Below the pieces are notes generated by a model that searched no databases, had not been told where the DNA came from, and saw only the letters and a program-made list of their open reading frames with translations. A DNA stretch of 64,000 bases, taken from NCBI RefSeq assembly GCF_014647075.1, contig NZ_BMOM01000015.1, positions 1 to 64,000 on the forward strand. The letters run 5' to 3'. The translations under genes and the position numbers were made by a program. Positions 13,291-23,574 of this stretch are shown here, one piece after another; the first letter of the stretch is position 1; every line of letters begins with the position of its first letter. The DNA is from Deinococcus aerophilus (GTDB taxonomy: Bacteria > Deinococcota > Deinococci > Deinococcales > Deinococcaceae).

Positions 13291-14025
13291 CTATTCGCCG
13301 GTGCGTGCCCGCCGTTTCTGAAAGGCTCCGGTGAGCAGTTCGGTCACGTACTCCCGGGTGAAGGGCATGCCGCTGGCCTCGGCGGCGCTGATCTCCTCGT
13401 CGCGGTTGTAGGTCAACCGGACATATGTGGCGCTGTAGCCGGGACCGTCCGAATCAAATTCCAGGATCAGGTAACACGGCAGGGTGCTGTCCAGCGGGTT
13501 GCCCACCGAACCGCAGTTGATCAGCGGACGGCCCTCCACGTCCAGCAACAGGGCCTCGTGCATGTCCGCATATACCAGGGCGTCCGCGTACTGGGTCAGG
13601 CCGAACTGCGGACTGGGCGCAAAGGCGTCGATCTGGTCCGAGAGGCTGCTGTGCGGATACAGGCGGTGAAACAGGCCGCGGCTGCTCGCGTGGACAAAAC
13701 GCCACCACGCGCCGCTGAACTGTTCCTCGATGCCGTAGGGCAGGGCTTCTAGGTAGCTCAGGTCCCCCGGCGTGAGCTTGCTGCGCGGCCACAGGTCCTG
13801 AGGCCGGTGGCTGGCTCCGGCGACGCGGGCGTCCCAGTTGCCCTGGATCACGCGGCTGGCGTGCGCCTGGGTCCACTCCAGCACCTCCCGCGGGCGCGGG
13901 CCCTTGCCCACCAGGTCGCCCAGCACCCACAGTTCGTTCAGGCCGCGCCGCTCCGCATCCGCATGTACCGCGAGCGTGGCCGCCAGATTGGCGTGCAGGT
14001 CCGCGAGGATGGCGAGGCGAATCAT
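13291..14025 (-). CDS. Metallophosphoesterase family protein (YfcE/PrpE-like)
   Basis: 244 residues. Calcineurin-like metal motifs are visible: DLHAN near residue 9 (D-x-H), LGDLVGKGP (GD), GNWD (GN-D/H) and NCGSVGNP near residue 170. Such small phosphoesterases act on phosphoproteins, nucleotides or phosphodiesters; the substrate is unknown. Stand-alone gene with a leaderless-type promoter. Confidence 0.85.
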   Translation of the reverse strand: MIRLAILADLHANLAATLAVHADAERRGLNELWVLGDLVGKGPRPREVLEWTQAHASRVIQGNWDARVAGASHRPQDLWPRSKLTPGDLSYLEALPYGIEEQFSGAWWRFVHASSRGLFHRLYPHSSLSDQIDAFAPSPQFGLTQYADALVYADMHEALLLDVEGRPLINCGSVGNPLDSTLPCYLILEFDSDGPGYSATYVRLTYNRDEEISAAEASGMPFTREYVTELLTGAFQKRRARTGE

Positions 14026-14032
14026 GACCCTG

Positions 14033-14038
14033 AGTCTA
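14033..14038 (-). promoter_or_regulatory. Leaderless-type -10 element (TAGACT)
   Basis: TAGACT on the minus strand ends seven bases before the ATG at 14025. Confidence 0.5.
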
Positions 14039-14148
14039 GAGCAGCCCGCCTGACCGCTTTCATGCAGTCTGTAAGCAGCCCTTTAGATGCGGGAGGAGTG
14101 CCGCGCTGCGTGCGCCAGGAGCGGTTCCCAGCCGCACCCCGGGCCGGC

Positions 14149-14658
14149 TCAGCCCAGTTCGTGATACTGCCCCCGGAAGTACAACAGCGGATCGTCATCG
14201 GTGTAGCGGCTGTATTCCACGTAGCCCAGAAACAGCGTGTGGTCCCCGGCGGGAATGACCTCATGTTTGCGGCATACCAGCTGCGCCACGCTGCCGCCGA
14301 TCAGCGGCAACCCCTCGTGCGTGAACCACGGCACCGACTCCTCGGGGCCGGGGCGGCCGGCGAAGTGGTCACTGAGGTGACGCTGCGCGGCGCTCAGGAC
14401 GTTGACTCCGAAGTGCGTGACGCGCTCCTCGCCCAGCAGGGCGTACATGGAGGCGCGGTGGTCCACGCTGACCAGAATCAGGGGCGGGGTCAGGCTGACC
14501 GATACGAAGGCGCTGGCGGTCATGCCCCGGCGGGTCTCGCCGTCGCTCGCGGTGATGACGGTCACGCCGCTGGCAAAACGGCCCAAGGTCTGGCGAAATT
14601 CCAGCGGAGTCACGCCCGGCTGCTGTGGTCCGGTCGCGGTGGGTTCACGAGAGGTCAT
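14149..14658 (-). CDS. Flavin reductase family protein
   Basis: 169 residues. FMN-binding split-barrel of the HpaC/flavin reductase-like type: FASGVTVITASDG near residue 26, GMTASAFVSVSLTPPLILVSVD in the centre, and NVLSAAQRHLSDHFAG. These enzymes reduce flavins with NAD(P)H or supply a partner monooxygenase; no monooxygenase gene is next to it. Confidence 0.88.
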   Translation of the reverse strand: MTSREPTATGPQQPGVTPLEFRQTLGRFASGVTVITASDGETRRGMTASAFVSVSLTPPLILVSVDHRASMYALLGEERVTHFGVNVLSAAQRHLSDHFAGRPGPEESVPWFTHEGLPLIGGSVAQLVCRKHEVIPAGDHTLFLGYVEYSRYTDDDPLLYFRGQYHELG

Positions 14659-14664
14659 GGGGCG

Positions 14665-14670
14665 AGTTTA
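14665..14670 (-). promoter_or_regulatory. Leaderless-type -10 element (TAAACT)
   Basis: TAAACT on the minus strand ends six bases before the ATG at 14658. Confidence 0.5.
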
Positions 14671-14695
14671 CCTGCCCTTACGGGGCAAGCAGCCC

Positions 14696-16489
14696 TCAGG
14701 GCTGGGACGGCGCGGCCGCAGGCTCGGCCAGGGAAGCCGGCAGCGCCGTGACCGGCCGCAGGTCCCGCACCGACAGGTCAGGCAGGCGCACCACGCCGCG
14801 TTCGGGCACCCGGTCGACCCAGCGCTGACCGCTCACGCGCACCTCGGTCAGGCCGGTCGGCAGCGCGGCGAATCCGTAGTAGCCGCTGCCGTCGGTGCGG
14901 GTCTGGGCGACCACCACCCCGTTCTGAAGCGCCTCGACCATCCGGAAGCCGGGTACCGGCGTGCCGGTGATGCGGCCAAGCAGGCCACGGGTCGTGGGCG
15001 GCTTCTCCTTCCAGGGAATGGGCGTGGCGAGCACGGCCCCCGGCGCGGTCAGCAGCTTTTGAACCGCCGTGAGGCCCTGCGCGGTGGTCTCGCGCTGGCC
15101 GTACACGTCCGCCGTGGGCGTGCGGTACGAGTACCCCACCCAGCCCAGACCCGCCCCCACGCTGCGCGCCGCCTGGGCCGCCGTCACGGGAGCGCCATTG
15201 AGGTACATGGCCGTTCCTGCGGCCACACCCGCGCTCGCGCCGTCCGGGCGGGCGAGCACGCTGCGGGCAAAGCGGTTCCAGCCATCGAACCACTCGCCCT
15301 GCTCGCCCACCACGTCCCGCTTGTAGTTCATCAGCACGTTCAGGTCAATCAGGCCGTCGCGCATCCAGCCGGGCCAGTCCTGCAGCACGTCGCTGTAGGT
15401 GCGGGTGCGCCGGAAGGCCGCCAGATCGCCGGGCTGCGGCGGGGCCTGATAGGTGATGGTCGCCGCCGTGATCCACGCGTCGGGGCGCAGGGTCTTGACC
15501 TCCAGCGTCACGCGGCGCACCACATTGGTCACCTGCTGGCGCTTCCATTCGGCCCACAGCGGGTCGTTGACCCCCGGCGTCCCGGCGCGGCCCGTCTCGG
15601 CGCGGTAGCGGGCAAGCACCTTGGGGTCATAGCCCCACACGTCGCCGTCGGGGTAGCGGATGCGGTCAAGCTGCACACCGTCCACGGCGTAATTCCTGAC
15701 CAGACTGACGATCGCCTGGGTCACGTACTCGGCGGCCTCGGGAATCGCCAGATCCAGCCAGCCGTCACGGCCTCCCTCCTGCCAGCTGCCGTCCGGGCGG
15801 CGGGCCATCCACGACGCCGCGCCGGAGGTCGGCCCGTGCGTGCGCGAGATGTGCGCCGGGTTGGTGTTCGGGGCCAGCACGTTGGCGATGCCCGTGACAC
15901 TCACCCAGGCGATCACACGCATGCCCCGCGCATGGGCCAGCCGCACGACGAGCCCCAGCGGGTCCAGATCCTTTTCCAGATCGGCGTCGGTGACCACCGG
16001 AACGCTGGACTTGCGGCACAGGCAGTCGGCCCGCCGGATCGCCTGCACGAACAGGGTGTTGACGCCCATACGCGCCGCGTCCTCCACCATCGCCTGCACC
16101 TGCGCCCGCGTCTTGAGGCCTGGCCCGAAGGCGTCCACCCACAGGCCACGGACCGCACTGCCCACCACCGGCCTGGGTGACAACGGTTTCGGCAGGTCGG
16201 GGGCCGGCTTCTCGGGCAGGGACCCGGCCGGCGGCGGAGTGGTCACGGCTCCAGGGAGGGGTGCGGCGGGCAGCGGACCGGGAGACGTGGGGGGAGGCAG
16301 CACCGGCTCCAGCACCGGGAGGGGGGGCACCTCCGGCGCGGGCGCCGGGCTTGGGCTGGCAGAAGCGGGAGCCGCGGGCGGCACTTCGGGCGCGGCCGTG
16401 TCCTGCGCTGGGCTCCAGCCGCCCAGGCCAGTCCCGAGGGTGAGCAGGAAGGTCAGCAGTGCCGCGCGGCGCAGGGGAGGAAGCGTCAT
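14696..16489 (-). CDS. Secreted GH10-like glycosyl hydrolase (GHL10/DUF187 family)
   Basis: 597 residues from ATG 16489, which opens a signal peptide (RRAALLTFLLTLGTGLGG); the open frame extends 38 codons upstream without one. A proline/alanine linker of about 90 residues follows, then a TIM-barrel domain starting at RGLWVDAFGPGLKT with DGVQLDRIRYPDG and a later WITAATITY strand, matching the GHL10 family also called DUF187. A C-terminal module of about 80 residues (VVVAQTRTDGSGYYGFAALP) resembles a carboxypeptidase-regulatory-like beta domain. Likely acts on an extracellular glycan; substrate unknown. Confidence 0.82.
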   Translation of the reverse strand: MTLPPLRRAALLTFLLTLGTGLGGWSPAQDTAAPEVPPAAPASASPSPAPAPEVPPLPVLEPVLPPPTSPGPLPAAPLPGAVTTPPPAGSLPEKPAPDLPKPLSPRPVVGSAVRGLWVDAFGPGLKTRAQVQAMVEDAARMGVNTLFVQAIRRADCLCRKSSVPVVTDADLEKDLDPLGLVVRLAHARGMRVIAWVSVTGIANVLAPNTNPAHISRTHGPTSGAASWMARRPDGSWQEGGRDGWLDLAIPEAAEYVTQAIVSLVRNYAVDGVQLDRIRYPDGDVWGYDPKVLARYRAETGRAGTPGVNDPLWAEWKRQQVTNVVRRVTLEVKTLRPDAWITAATITYQAPPQPGDLAAFRRTRTYSDVLQDWPGWMRDGLIDLNVLMNYKRDVVGEQGEWFDGWNRFARSVLARPDGASAGVAAGTAMYLNGAPVTAAQAARSVGAGLGWVGYSYRTPTADVYGQRETTAQGLTAVQKLLTAPGAVLATPIPWKEKPPTTRGLLGRITGTPVPGFRMVEALQNGVVVAQTRTDGSGYYGFAALPTGLTEVRVSGQRWVDRVPERGVVRLPDLSVRDLRPVTALPASLAEPAAAPSQP

Positions 16490-16661
16490 GGTCTTGTCCA
16501 GCAGGCTAGCGCACCCCGCACCCCGGGGGATGAAGGCACGCCGCCGCCGTCCCTCCCGGTGCCTTCCGCCCCCAGCAACGGTTCCGCCCGCGCCTTCGCC
16601 CAAACCCGGCCCCGGTGCGTGTTGGCGTGCCGGGGCACCATCAGTTCAGGGAGCTAAAGTT

Positions 16662-16832
16662 ATGAAGAGACCGCTGCTGCTGGCCGTTCTCGGTTCACTC
16701 GCGCTCGCATCCTGCAACCGCATGGCGGCCCCCGACGTGTCGGGCACCACCAAAACCGCTCCCTTCATGGCCATGCTGACCAGCGTTGATGCCGACAAGA
16801 GCTCGGCCGGCACCCCAAGTACGTGGACCTGA
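16662..16832 (+). CDS. Small predicted lipoprotein, function unknown
   Basis: 56 residues. The signal peptide ends in a lipobox (LALASC, cysteine at about residue 17), so the mature lipoprotein would be about 40 residues and rich in Ser, Thr and Ala. AGGGAG lies upstream of the ATG and a strong terminator follows 14 bases after the stop, which together support a real, separately transcribed gene. No recognisable domain. Confidence 0.65.
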   Translation: MKRPLLLAVLGSLALASCNRMAAPDVSGTTKTAPFMAMLTSVDADKSSAGTPSTWT

Positions 16833-16845
16833 CCCCAGCGAGCAC

Positions 16846-16875
16846 AGGCCGCCCGGAAAAGGGCGGCCTTTCTTG
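16846..16875 (+). terminator. Rho-independent terminator
   Basis: Nine-bp stem AGGCCGCCC / GGGCGGCCT with a GGAAAA loop, followed by TTCTTGTTT. It ends the small lipoprotein gene. Confidence 0.85.
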
Positions 16876-16915
16876 TTTACTGCCTTTCTGGCGGCATGCC
16901 CCGGCGGGCCGGGCG

Positions 16916-19147
16916 TTAGGCCTCCGCGTCCTCGTCAGGCTCGTCCTCCGCGGCCGTGGCGGGCACCGGATTGCGGTTCTTGCCGATCTCGCGCACCCGG
17001 CCATTGAATCGGCCCTTGATCTCCTCGTACATGGGATGGGCCCGGATGTCCCCGGGACGTGAGGGGGCCGCGCCCGCGGGCACTGGTGGAGCGGTGACCT
17101 GGGCAGTCGGGGCCGGCGCCGCGCGTGGGACCGGGGCGGGACGCTCCACCGCCAGGCTGGCATACGGCGCGTCGTCCAGGGTGGGTGGGCCGGCGTCGTC
17201 GATGGGACCGCCTATGTCGTCCCAGTCGGGTTCCTCGGTGATGGCCTCCACCACGTACAGCTCGCGGGCGGCTCCGGGCGGAGCGGCGTCGGGCAGCGGC
17301 GCGGGAGCCACGTCGTCCGGGCTGGCGGGCCGGGCCAGACGGGTCTCGGGGGCGCGGGCCGGGACAGCGGGCGGCGGAGCAGGACGGGTCTGGGGCCGGG
17401 GTGGAGGAGCCTCCCGGGTGGCGACCGAGGTCGCGGCCGCCGGCTGCGCTGTGGCCGGGACCGCCTCCACCGGGGCGAAGTCCGGCCCCCGGCTGGCGCG
17501 GCGCGCCGCAGGATCGAAGGGAGCGATCTCCGGGGCAGAGACGGCGGGTGCGGCTGGAGCCGGGGCCGGGGAAGGGGACGCGGCAGGAGCAGCCATGCCC
17601 TCTCCCCCACCCGCGCCGCCCAGCTTGGTCCGGCGGCTGCCCTCCGGGGCGATCAGCTCAAAGGTCACGGGGCCAAAGACCTTGAGCGCCAGCGCCGCAA
17701 CGTCGTCGAATTTGGCGACCACCTGTCTGGCATGAAAGGCATTCTTCTCGTCGTAGGTCAAGCTGACATAGCCCGGCTCGGCGTGGGTGCGGGCGGGTTT
17801 GAGAAAGGCGCGCAGCTGCATGCTCGCGGCGCGGACCACGTCGGCCCAGGTGCCCGTCGGCGCGGCGTCCTGGGACGCGGCCCCGGCAGCCGCCGCGCCG
17901 GACCTCGTGGCCGCCACCGCCTCGCCCACCACCTCACGCGCTGGGGCCGGACCCCGCCGCGCCGCCGGGTCGAAGGCCGCCACGGGCGCGGCCGCTCCGC
18001 CCGAGGCCCGCAGACCTGCCAGTTCCTTTTCCAGCCGGTTCAGCCGCTGCAGCAGGTCGGCCGGAACCGCCGCCGCGCCGCCCGGTACGGCGGCTCCTTC
18101 AACACCCCCACCACCATCGGCGGCGAGCAGGGCGTGGGTCAGGGCCAGTTCCAGGCTCTGGCCGTCGGCAGAGCGGGCAAAGCGGGCCTCCTGCTCGTCC
18201 AGCGCGGCCTGCAGCTTGAGCAGCCGGGGCACGGTCGCGCCCTCGAGCCGGCCGTCGCCGCCCAGGCCCAGCTCGGCATGCAGCGCCGCGCCCAGCGCCG
18301 AGACCAGCCCCTCCACCACCGTGCGCGCCGCGAAACCGTCGCGGTACAGCTGTCCAGCTCCCGAGAGCGCCGCCCCCGCGTCGGCGGCCACCAGCGCCGC
18401 CGCAATGCCGCGCACCCGCTCACCGGGGGGCAGCCCCAGCGCCTCCTCCACCGCCGCCCGCGTGACCACCTGACCCGCCGCGAGCATGCGCTCGAGCAGG
18501 CTCTCGCCGTCGCGCATCGCGCCGTCGGCCAGCCGCCCGATCAGGTTCAGGGCGTCCGGGTCGGCGGTCATGCCCTCCACCGCCGCCAGACCCGCGAGCT
18601 TGCCGGCAATCTCCTCGGGCGTCAGGCGGCGAAAACGGTAGTGCTGGCAGCGCGACAGGATGGTCGGGATGATCTTTTCGGGCTCGGTGGTGGCCAGGAT
18701 GAAGATCACATGGCCCGGTGGCTCCTCCAGCGTCTTGAGCAGCGCGTTGAAGGCCGCCCGGCTCATCATGTGCGCCTCGTCGAGGATGTAGATCTTCTTG
18801 CCGCCGCGCATGGCCGCCAACCCGACCTTCTCGCGCAGATCGCGCACGTCGTCCACCGAGTTGTTGCTCGCCGCGTCGATTTCCAGCACGTCGGGGTGCG
18901 AGCCGGCCCGCACGCTCAGGCAGGACTCACACTCGCCGCAGGGTCGGGGCGCCGGCCCGGTGCAGTTGGCGGTCATGGCGATCAGGCGGGCAGTGGTCGT
19001 CTTGCCCACCCCGCGCGGCCCCGAGAACAGGTAGGCATGCCCCACCCGCCCGGCTTCCAGCGCCGCCCGCAGCACGTCCTTGACGTGTTCCTGCCCCACC
19101 ACCTGATCCCAGCGGATGGGCCGGGCACGCTGATAGATGGCGCTCAC
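16916..19147 (-). CDS. dnaX: DNA polymerase III subunit gamma/tau
   Basis: 743 residues from GTG 19147 (sequence VSAIYQRARPIRWDQ, the usual DnaX opening); an ATG 14 codons upstream gives a non-homologous extension. AAA+ core: Walker A GPRGVGKTT, zinc-binding cysteines in CTGPAPRPCGECESC, Walker B with DEAH, and the SRC arginine-finger motif in TILSRCQHYRF. The C-terminal half is a long Pro/Ala-rich tau-like tail. Clamp-loader ATPase that loads the sliding clamp and organises the replisome. I see no A-rich slippery heptamer for a shorter gamma form. Confidence 0.95.
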   Translation of the reverse strand: MSAIYQRARPIRWDQVVGQEHVKDVLRAALEAGRVGHAYLFSGPRGVGKTTTARLIAMTANCTGPAPRPCGECESCLSVRAGSHPDVLEIDAASNNSVDDVRDLREKVGLAAMRGGKKIYILDEAHMMSRAAFNALLKTLEEPPGHVIFILATTEPEKIIPTILSRCQHYRFRRLTPEEIAGKLAGLAAVEGMTADPDALNLIGRLADGAMRDGESLLERMLAAGQVVTRAAVEEALGLPPGERVRGIAAALVAADAGAALSGAGQLYRDGFAARTVVEGLVSALGAALHAELGLGGDGRLEGATVPRLLKLQAALDEQEARFARSADGQSLELALTHALLAADGGGGVEGAAVPGGAAAVPADLLQRLNRLEKELAGLRASGGAAAPVAAFDPAARRGPAPAREVVGEAVAATRSGAAAAGAASQDAAPTGTWADVVRAASMQLRAFLKPARTHAEPGYVSLTYDEKNAFHARQVVAKFDDVAALALKVFGPVTFELIAPEGSRRTKLGGAGGGEGMAAPAASPSPAPAPAAPAVSAPEIAPFDPAARRASRGPDFAPVEAVPATAQPAAATSVATREAPPPRPQTRPAPPPAVPARAPETRLARPASPDDVAPAPLPDAAPPGAARELYVVEAITEEPDWDDIGGPIDDAGPPTLDDAPYASLAVERPAPVPRAAPAPTAQVTAPPVPAGAAPSRPGDIRAHPMYEEIKGRFNGRVREIGKNRNPVPATAAEDEPDEDAEA

Positions 19148-19295
19148 AGGGCCTCCCCCCGCACGGGCGGGGCGGCAACAGGCACCCATTCACCAGCCAG
19201 CAACCGCCCACCACCCACCGCACGCCTCTTCACGCCTTTCAGTCTAGTGCGGGACAGCGCGGCGCGCGGTGATGCGGACACCGGTCCGGCAACCT

Positions 19296-21047
<1,752 letters not shown>

Positions 21048-21056
21048 ATGCCGCCC

Positions 21057-21062
21057 AGCATA
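21057..21062 (-). promoter_or_regulatory. Candidate -10 element of malic enzyme gene (TATGCT)
   Basis: TATGCT on the minus strand, nine bases before ATG 21047; no Shine-Dalgarno is evident between them. Confidence 0.4.
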
Positions 21063-21092
21063 GCGGGCTGGAGGGGCACCACCCCACCTGGA

Positions 21093-21128
21093 ACTTAGAC
21101 GTCTAAGTGGTTATAGGACCGCGGTCCT
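21093..21128. promoter_or_regulatory. Two perfect palindromes upstream of malic enzyme
   Basis: ACTTAGACGTCTAAGT (21093-21108) is a perfect 16-base palindrome and AGGACCGCGGTCCT (21115-21128) a perfect 14-base palindrome, itself framed by TATAG and CTATA. They lie in the 100-base gap between the thioesterase stop and the malic enzyme promoter. The first looks like an operator for a dimeric regulator. Confidence 0.55.
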
Positions 21129-21149
21129 TGTCTATAGCCGGACTGCACG

Positions 21150-21572
21150 CTAGTTCGCGGTCCGGGCCGCCCAGCGTGCCCGCAACGCCTCGAAGTTGGC
21201 GTCGATGCGGGCCTGGGGCAGCGCGACCTGGGTGGTGCTGCCGTGGCCGATCTCGTCGCCCAGTTCATTGACCGCACGCATGCCCGCGAAGATGCGCCGC
21301 CCTTCCTGGCGTTCAAAGGTTGCGGTCACGGTCACGGTCATACCGGGCAGGGCCGGCCCGGTGTGAATCACCTCGACCTGCGCGCCGATGCCGCCCTCAC
21401 CGTCTTCCAGAAACGGCAGGATGATCTTGCGGCCGGCCTCCTCAAAGTGTTTGGCCATCCAGTACGTCGCGTAGACCGGGTGGACCGCACCGAGTTCCCC
21501 GAAATTCACGGTCATCTCATCGGTCACCGTGACGGTCAGGGCCTGGGAAAATCCGGCGGGAATGGAACGCAT
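21150..21572 (-). CDS. Thioesterase family protein (hotdog fold, FlK-like)
   Basis: 140 residues from ATG 21572. The sequence ([32 protein letters not shown], and [36 protein letters not shown]) matches small hotdog thioesterases related to fluoroacetyl-CoA thioesterase. The open frame continues upstream into IS-derived tnpB sequence, but the family begins at this methionine and TACCCT lies six bases before it, so I place the start here. Substrate unknown. Confidence 0.82.
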   Translation of the reverse strand: MRSIPAGFSQALTVTVTDEMTVNFGELGAVHPVYATYWMAKHFEEAGRKIILPFLEDGEGGIGAQVEVIHTGPALPGMTVTVTATFERQEGRRIFAGMRAVNELGDEIGHGSTTQVALPQARIDANFEALRARWAARTAN

Positions 21573-21578
21573 GAACCC

Positions 21579-21584
21579 AGGGTA
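21579..21584 (-). promoter_or_regulatory. Leaderless-type -10 element (TACCCT)
   Basis: TACCCT on the minus strand, six bases before ATG 21572, just outside the right end of the IS remnant. Confidence 0.45.
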
Positions 21585-21619
21585 GAGCACGCGCCGCTGT
21601 TCAGAACACGCAACTTCCC

Positions 21620-22205
21620 GTGATGACTCCCCGCGTTTTAACGCGGGGCTTCTCAGGTCAACAGGCGCAACGTTCACACCCTCGCTGAAGGCCGCATCCC
21701 GGCCCCGATTCAGGATGTTCAGGGCGGCATTCACATCTCTGTGCATAGCAAGCCCGCAGTTCGCGCAGACGTAGGCGTGGCCGATTTTGACCTTCTGCCT
21801 GTGGCCGCACTCGCTGCAATCCTGACTCGTATAGTTGGGGTCAACCCCCAGAACTGTCCTTCCAGCGTTCACAGCTTTGAGGGACAAGATGTTGATAAAG
21901 CTGGCCTAACCCGCATCCAGCACGCCTTTAGCGGTGCGGGTGCGGGCGAGGCCGATGATGTTCAGGTCTTCGTGGAAGATGGCGTCGTGACGGTTGACGA
22001 GTGTGCGGGCCGTCTTGTGGTCCGGCGTGACCTTCATACCCCGGATGAGCCAGTCCCGCTCCGCACAGGTGGCGGCGAATATCTCCATCAGGCGGTCACG
22101 GGACGGGCCAAAGAACGAACGACGGCGGTACTTCGGAGTGAACACCAGATGGTAGTTCAGATTGAAGTGTGCGTGTCGTGTGGAACGTTCCCCGGCCATG
22201 TGCAT
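21620..22205 (-). pseudogene. Chimeric tnpA'-'tnpB remnant with amber stop
   Basis: Codons 1-63 (22205-22017) are the N-terminus of a Y1/HUH transposase TnpA ([14 protein letters not shown], ending at TPDH). The frame then jumps without shift into TnpB (KTARTLVNR..., 22016 onward), which keeps the RuvC-II glutamate region HEDLN, the zinc-finger cysteines CSECGH and CANCG, and the RuvC-III region [14 protein letters not shown] at 21906-21908 replaces what is probably a tryptophan codon. TnpA has lost the second histidine of HUH and its tyrosine; TnpB lacks RuvC-I. Neither protein can be active. Confidence 0.85.
21629..21648. repeat. Right-end subterminal hairpin of the IS remnant
   Basis: CCCCGCGT-TTTA-ACGCGGGG, the kind of imperfect-palindrome end recognised as single-stranded DNA by TnpA. 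It overlaps the last tnpB codons, where omega/reRNA scaffolds normally form. Confidence 0.7.
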
Positions 22206-22292
22206 ATGGGAGCAGATGACAGCGGGCTACAGGTGGAGGAAGCGCCGCCTACGGCGCCGAATTGCGCCCCCGTCAGGGGCGGTGGCTTATAT

Positions 22293-22312
22293 CCCCGCTT
22301 TGAAAAGCGGGG
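22293..22312. repeat. Left-end subterminal hairpin of the IS remnant
   Basis: CCCCGCTT-TGAA-AAGCGGGG, eight-bp stem with a four-base loop, upstream of the tnpA start. It shares its CCCCGC stem base with the right-end hairpin. Confidence 0.7.
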
Positions 22313-22366
22313 AATTACGCCACTTTCTCTAAACAGGTTTCGGCAGATGCCGCGCCGGAGGCCCCT

Positions 22367-22372
22367 TACACT
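22367..22372 (+). promoter_or_regulatory. Leaderless-type -10 element (TACACT)
   Basis: TACACT ends six bases before the GTG at 22379. Confidence 0.5.
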
Positions 22373-22378
22373 GCGGGG

Positions 22379-23545
22379 GTGAAGCTCAAGCCCGCCGATC
22401 TGCTCAGCCTGCTGCGCGAGTCCGCGCTGGCCTTCAGTCAGGACAAGGCACCCCGGCTGGCCGCTGCCATCGCGTACTACGCCATCTTCGCTATCGCGCC
22501 GCTGCTGTTTTTCGTGCTGGCCGTCGCCAGCGGACTGCTTGCCAACGCCAACGTGCAGGAGCGGCTGTTCGAGTTCCTCGCTCAGAACCTCAACCAGAGC
22601 GCCGTGGAGTTCGTCAAGGGCATCGTGCCCGACGGCAGCCGGCTGCAACAGTCCACCCTGCTCGCCAGCATCGTAGGCTTCGTGACGCTGTTCATGGGGT
22701 CCACGGGGCTGTTCGTGCAGCTGCAAGACGCCCTGAACACCCTGTGGGGCGCCGAGCCCGCTCCCGGCAACGGCGTGCTGAACGTGATCAGGTCCCGGCT
22801 GATCTCCTTCGGGCTGGTCCTGCTGATCGGCGTGATCATCATCGCCTTCCTGATCGGCAACACCTACCTCTCGGCCATCGCCGAACACCTGGGAGAAGCC
22901 ATCGGGCTGGGCACGCTGTTTGTGCGGATCGCCACGTTCGCCGTCAGCGCCGGCATCCTGACGGTGGTGTTCGCCGCGCTGTACAAGACGCTGCCCAATG
23001 TCCGGTTGCAGTGGCGCGAGGTCTGGATCGGGTCGGCCATCACCTCGGTGCTGTTCGCCATCGGGCAGATCGGCATCGGCCTGTACCTGGGCCGCGCCGC
23101 GCCGGGCAGCGCCTTTGGGGCCGCCGGCTCGCTGGTGGTGCTGCTGCTGTGGATCTATTTCTCCAGCATGATCTTCTTCTTCGGGGCGGAGGTCACCTGG
23201 GTGTACTCGCAGAAGTTTGGCTCGGGTGCGGGGGGCGCGGCGAGCGTGGACAAGAAGGCGGCGCTGGCCAGCAAGGGAGCGCACATTGATCCCACCCCCA
23301 CCGAGCAGGAGCGCGAGGCGCAGCGCCACACGGAGCCGAACAGACCCGCCCTGCCCGGCCGCCTGGGCCAGATGCTGGACACGGCCCGGCTGCCGCGCGT
23401 GATTCCCGAGGTGCCCACCCGCGCGCAGGGCCGGCTGTTGCCCAGCGTGCGCTCCACGCTGTGGAACGCGCTCACCGCCGTGCTGGCAGTGCCGGCCGTG
23501 ATCGTGCTGCGGCTGCTGGGACTGACCGGAGGCAAGCGCAAGTAA
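22379..23545 (+). CDS. YihY/BrkB family membrane protein
   Basis: 388 residues. Six membrane segments fill the first 280 residues, beginning with [22 protein letters not shown] and including [28 protein letters not shown] and [17 protein letters not shown], all hallmarks of the YihY/BrkB family. The remaining 100 residues are a hydrophilic tail with a final hydrophobic stretch. Function is not established despite the old name of tRNA-processing or virulence factor. GTG start with -10 six bases upstream. Confidence 0.9.
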   Translation: MKLKPADLLSLLRESALAFSQDKAPRLAAAIAYYAIFAIAPLLFFVLAVASGLLANANVQERLFEFLAQNLNQSAVEFVKGIVPDGSRLQQSTLLASIVGFVTLFMGSTGLFVQLQDALNTLWGAEPAPGNGVLNVIRSRLISFGLVLLIGVIIIAFLIGNTYLSAIAEHLGEAIGLGTLFVRIATFAVSAGILTVVFAALYKTLPNVRLQWREVWIGSAITSVLFAIGQIGIGLYLGRAAPGSAFGAAGSLVVLLLWIYFSSMIFFFGAEVTWVYSQKFGSGAGGAASVDKKAALASKGAHIDPTPTEQEREAQRHTEPNRPALPGRLGQMLDTARLPRVIPEVPTRAQGRLLPSVRSTLWNALTAVLAVPAVIVLRLLGLTGGKRK

Positions 23546-23563
23546 CCCCGCCCGCCGTGGGTT

Positions 23564-23569
23564 TAAGCT
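23564..23569 (+). promoter_or_regulatory. Leaderless-type -10 element (TAAGCT)
   Basis: TAAGCT ends five bases before the ATG at 23575. Confidence 0.4.
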
Positions 23570-23574
23570 GGAGC

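Larger units (their letters stand above)
21615..22330 (-). mobile_element. Internally deleted IS200/IS605-family element
   Basis: About 0.7 kb, transcribed leftward. It has subterminal hairpins at each end (22293-22312 left, 21629-21648 right) and a single chimeric reading frame made of the first 63 codons of tnpA joined to the C-terminal part of tnpB. A full element of this type would be about 1.7 kb. The exact cleavage sites are not determined here; boundaries are approximate. Confidence 0.8.

Noticed and set aside
16916..19147. Programmed frameshift in dnaX giving a short gamma subunit
   Set aside because: I looked for a long A-run or A-AAA-AAG heptamer in the middle of the gene and saw only short AAAAGG, which is not enough.
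21150..21887. A single 245-residue protein joining TnpB zinc finger to thioesterase
   Set aside because: The thioesterase family starts at the internal methionine with its own -10 element; the upstream part is IS-derived and lacks an initiation signal, so the two are annotated separately.
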